DNA of 9,098 bases from Chitinophaga pinensis (lineage in GTDB: Bacteria > Bacteroidota > Bacteroidia > Flavobacteriales_D > Crocinitomicaceae): contig CAMDGP010000074.1 of assembly GCA_945897765.1 (NCBI GenBank), positions 1 to 9,098 on the forward strand, given 5' to 3'. Below are positions 6,916 through 9,098 of the stretch, one piece after another. Position 1 is the first letter of the stretch; each line of letters starts with the position of its first letter. The notes below the pieces were generated by a model. It ran no database searches. It saw only the letters and a list, made by a program, of their open reading frames with translations, and was not told where the DNA came from. The position numbers and the translations under genes are program-made.

Positions 6916-7710
6916 TTAATTATTGTTTTCTTTTCCTATTAATTCTATGTATCCTTTTAATTCTTTAAGATAAACTGAATTTGGATAAAGGACTACAAAG
7001 TTACTGAATCTTTCATTAGTTTGTTCAATTCTTTCCAACTTTTTACTTGGAATACTATTTATGGAAAGTAAATAAGAATTTTTAACCAATAAAAAATATA
7101 CTTCTTCAATAAATTGTGATTTCGAATACTTTTCAATAAAGATTTCTGCTGCTGTAACTGCTGCTCTATAATTTTCTGTTTTTGAATACAATCGAACTTG
7201 TTCAAAATCTTTACGCTCTAGTTTAAAACGCAGATTATCAATTACTTTGTTGCAAGAATCGATTAGTTTAGAATTTGGATAACGATCTATAAAAGACTGA
7301 ACACTAGTAATTGCTTGTTCTGTTTCAGTTTGATCTAGCGCAAATTCTGGTGAGTTTTTAACGTTACTTATAGACATTAAAAAATAAGCTTCCTCAGTTT
7401 TAGCACTATAAGGAAAACGTTGAATGTACGAACTGAAATAATAGCCAGACATATAATAATCTTCCATTTCAAAATAGCTTTTCCCTAAACGATAATAGGC
7501 TAATTCTCCTTCACCAGATTTGGGTGCATGTTGATAAACTTGTTCATATAAAACAATACAGCGATCAAATTCTTTTTCGTCAAATAAATTGTTTGCTCGC
7601 GTAAATTTAGCTTGATAATCATCGCCCTTGACAATTCTATTGTAGTCTGAACAAGCTACTGCCGAAAGAAGGATTAATAAAAACGCGAAATATTTAAATG
7701 GATTATTCAT
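6916..7710 (-). CDS. bamD: Outer membrane assembly lipoprotein BamD
   Basis: BamD is the essential lipoprotein partner of BamA in inserting beta-barrel proteins into the outer membrane. The 264-residue protein starts with a lipoprotein signal peptide, MNNPFKYFAFLLILLSAVAC, with C20 as the likely lipidated residue (AVAC box, leucine missing at -3). The mature part is a set of tetratricopeptide-like helix pairs: KFTRANNLFDEKEFDRCIVLY (35-55), ELAYYRLGKSYFEMEDYYMS (69-88), then the BamD-typical YFSSYIQRFPYSAKTEEAYF (91-110), the SIQSFIDRYPNSK-like segment at about 131-144 and AAEIFIEKYSKSQFIEEVYF (188-207). Length and helix order fit the family. The gap to the M23 gene is one base and to the omega-like gene 18 bases, so it is inside the operon. 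The start is fixed by the signal peptide. Confidence 0.93.
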   Translation of the reverse strand: MNNPFKYFAFLLILLSAVACSDYNRIVKGDDYQAKFTRANNLFDEKEFDRCIVLYEQVYQHAPKSGEGELAYYRLGKSYFEMEDYYMSGYYFSSYIQRFPYSAKTEEAYFLMSISNVKNSPEFALDQTETEQAITSVQSFIDRYPNSKLIDSCNKVIDNLRFKLERKDFEQVRLYSKTENYRAAVTAAEIFIEKYSKSQFIEEVYFLLVKNSYLLSINSIPSKKLERIEQTNERFSNFVVLYPNSVYLKELKGYIELIGKENNN

Positions 7711-7711
7711 T

Positions 7712-8719
7712 TTATTTTATCCTTAAACTTCTGCCAACCTGAAGCACTGTTGTTGGTTTAATACCGTTCAATTGGCAAACTTTTGAAACGGTTGTATTAT
7801 TTCTATCAGCTATTTCTGTTAACGTATCTCCAGATTTAACTCTATAAAATTTAGTTTGCTGTGTTTTAACAACGACAGGTTTAACTATTTGTTGTTGCTG
7901 AGCTTGTTGATCAATAGGTTCTTCAGGATGAGCTTCATAAAAATCACTAGGTTTGGCTCCTGGTCTAAATAAACCTTTGTGGACGAACAAATTTTCGTTT
8001 TTCAATTTCTTTGCTTCGAAATTAATCATTTCTTCAGGATTTATTGGGGCATCGTAGAATCGAACTTCAAAATGTAAATGCGCTCCAAAAGAACGACCTG
8101 TATTCCCACCTAATCCAAGTACTTCACCAGCTGCTACTTCTTGGTCTGGAAAAACTAAAAGCTTACTTAAATGAGCATAAAATGTTTCTAAACCGTTATA
8201 ATGTCTAACGATTACTAAATTTCCAAATCCACCTTCATTGTATTTTGCATAACGTACTTTTCCAGCCCAAGCAGAAACTACAGTATCTCCTGTATTCAAG
8301 TTTAAATCTATTCCGTTATGATTTCTACCGCTTCTTGGCCCATATCTTGAAGTAACAACTCCTGGAACTGGGATTTTAAATTCTGAATGAACTTCGTCGT
8401 TTAAGCAAAGCCAAATTGTATCACGGAGTTTGGAAAGGTCGTTATTTCTAGTTGTAAAACAGATTTCGTTGTTCCAAGGTAAAGTATATGGAATATTTTG
8501 TTGGGTAGTCATAATTTTATGAATGCGCGGATTTAATACACCATCGAATGTATTTATTTTAACAAGTGCCCATGTTTTATTAGAGTAAATAACCATTCTT
8601 CCGAACTGGGTATCAATAGTGTCCAATACCTTTTGTGCCTCCAAAAAAGTTGGAAGTAAAAAAATAGAAAAGAGAATAAGATGAAATAACTTGCGCAACC
8701 TTATTTTTTGGAAGCCCAA
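7712..8719 (-). CDS. M23-family peptidoglycan endopeptidase with C-terminal LysM; start uncertain
   Basis: The protein is probably an exported cell-wall hydrolase. A hydrophobic signal segment (LFHLILFSIFLLPTFLEAQ, 11-29) is followed by a short N-terminal region, the LytM/M23 domain at about 119-232, a linker with a glutamine run (271-277) and one LysM repeat at 291-335 (FYRVKSGDTLTEIADRNN). All M23 active-site residues are present: zinc ligands H134 and D138 (HNGID) and H216, with H183 (YAHL) and H214 (HLHFE) as the other catalytic histidines, so it should be an active metallopeptidase rather than a degenerate regulator such as EnvC. No ATG precedes the signal peptide. The frame is closed by TAA at 8738-8740, so the start must be TTG at 8719 (used for the limits given) or TTG at 8698, which gives MRKLFHLILFSI, a more usual signal peptide. 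The first ATG, codon 42, would lose the signal. Confidence 0.9.
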   Translation of the reverse strand: MGFQKIRLRKLFHLILFSIFLLPTFLEAQKVLDTIDTQFGRMVIYSNKTWALVKINTFDGVLNPRIHKIMTTQQNIPYTLPWNNEICFTTRNNDLSKLRDTIWLCLNDEVHSEFKIPVPGVVTSRYGPRSGRNHNGIDLNLNTGDTVVSAWAGKVRYAKYNEGGFGNLVIVRHYNGLETFYAHLSKLLVFPDQEVAAGEVLGLGGNTGRSFGAHLHFEVRFYDAPINPEEMINFEAKKLKNENLFVHKGLFRPGAKPSDFYEAHPEEPIDQQAQQQQIVKPVVVKTQQTKFYRVKSGDTLTEIADRNNTTVSKVCQLNGIKPTTVLQVGRSLRIK

Positions 8720-8724
8720 ATATA
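8717..8724 (-). promoter_or_regulatory. Possible internal promoter -7 box before the M23 gene
   Basis: The minus strand reads TATATTTG, an exact match to the Bacteroidetes -7 consensus TAnnTTTG, in the gap after the FKBP gene. It overlaps the TTG at 8719, so transcripts from it could only use the TTG at 8698. No TTG-type -33 element lies at the usual distance, and this short motif occurs by chance several times per 10 kb in AT-rich DNA. Confidence 0.3.
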
Positions 8725-8735
8725 GTGAATTATCC

Positions 8736-9098
8736 TTAAATAGCTTTTACATCAACGATTTCAATGTTGAATAATACTGATTCGTTAGGTTGTATCAAAT
8801 TTGCATAACCCCTACTACCATAAGCTTGAGGGCTTTCTAATAGGATTAAATAACGTTCTCCTTTTTGCGCATTTTTAAGAATTTTGCGCAAACCTGGAAC
8901 GATAGATTTTTGTCCAGGAATATATTTTATTGGAAAATTAGAGAGATACGTATTCATTACAGCTGCTTTTGATTCTGTTGAAACGATCGTATGAAAGGAA
9001 ATTTCGCGGTCTTCTTCCTTTTTTTGATTGGTTTTATCAGCTTCTTTTATCTTCCATGAAGTGATCCCTTCCTCGCTAAATCCGGGTGTAACAATGGC
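8736..9098 (-). CDS. FKBP-type peptidyl-prolyl cis-trans isomerase, C-terminal part, cut by the window edge
   Basis: The frame is open through the window edge, giving 120 visible residues and a TAA stop; the ATG at 8957 is internal and would cut the domain in half. The visible part is an almost complete FKBP fold: GITSWKIKEAD at the start, EISFHTIVST, then GQKSIVPGLRKILKNAQKGERYLILLES (62-89), the AYGSRGY flap (92-98) and the closing strand IQPNESVLFNIEIVDV (102-117). These fit 'G..L..M..GE...I.IP...AYG..G....IPPN..L.F.VEL..I' of FKBPs. Such enzymes assist folding of proline-containing proteins, often in the periplasm in this phylum; whether this one has a signal or lipoprotein anchor cannot be seen. 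A lysine- and glutamate-rich loop (26-32) replaces the usual short turn after the first strand. It is the most upstream visible gene of the minus-strand cluster, 16 to 37 bases before the M23 gene. Confidence 0.85.
   Translation of the reverse strand, partial: AIVTPGFSEEGITSWKIKEADKTNQKKEEDREISFHTIVSTESKAAVMNTYLSNFPIKYIPGQKSIVPGLRKILKNAQKGERYLILLESPQAYGSRGYANLIQPNESVLFNIEIVDVKAI

Larger units (their letters stand above)
1888..9098 (-). other. Probable eight-gene operon: FKBP-M23-bamD-rpoZ-coaBC-porD-recN-GSCFA
   Basis: All eight genes lie on one strand with very tight junctions: M23 to bamD 1 base, bamD to the omega-like gene 18, omega-like to coaBC overlap of 1, coaBC to the porD-like gene ATGA overlap, porD-like to recN 1 base, recN to GSCFA 0. 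Only the FKBP-M23 gap (16-37 bases) could hold a separate promoter. No terminator-like hairpin with a T-run is visible inside. The 5' end lies outside the window. Confidence 0.75.

Noticed and set aside
1..9098. CRISPR arrays, tRNA or rRNA genes, insertion sequences, prophage or defence genes
   Set aside because: Coding sequence fills nearly the whole window, the largest gap is 99 bases, and none of the proteins or repeats fit these categories.

Overview
The window looks like a piece of a low-GC Bacteroidetes (Bacteroidota) chromosome, most likely from the class Flavobacteriia. I judge this from the protein families: a BamD lipoprotein, the Bacteroidetes-type omega-like RNA polymerase subunit, a DUF4835/PorD-like secreted protein, CoaBC with a PAMDLDM motif, and a GSCFA-domain protein. 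AT-rich sequence, weak Shine-Dalgarno signals and TAnnTTTG-like promoter boxes agree with this. I cannot name the genus from the sequence alone.

Layout. On the plus strand are the C-terminal part of a GT4-type glycosyltransferase (1-333), an ITP/XTP pyrophosphatase (rdgB, 330-905) that overlaps it by 4 bases, a 99-base gap with a possible short-leader promoter, and a MerR-family regulator with a CarH-like cobalamin-binding region (1005-1898). The regulator overlaps, tail to tail by 11 bases, the last gene of a long minus-strand cluster that fills the rest of the window. Read in its own direction the cluster is: FKBP-type prolyl isomerase (5' part missing), M23 peptidase with LysM, bamD, omega-like subunit, coaBC, DUF4835/porD-like, recN, GSCFA-domain protein. 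Gaps are 37 bases or less and several junctions overlap or abut, so this is probably one operon. It mixes envelope biogenesis (FKBP, M23, BamD, PorD-like), coenzyme A synthesis, transcription and DNA repair. The bamD-omega-coaBC-DUF4835-recN order is, to my knowledge, common in Flavobacteriia.

The most notable feature is that two cluster genes are broken. coaBC has an in-frame TGA at codon 54 where relatives have a serine codon, and recN has a one-base frameshift after codon 62. Both read perfectly on either side of the lesion. The M23 peptidase also lacks a plausible ATG start. Since coaBC is normally essential, consensus errors are the simplest reading, but strain-level decay or recoding is not excluded. 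I see no RNA genes, insertion sequences, CRISPR arrays or long repeats, no gene-free stretch over 100 bases, and no convincing new biological system.
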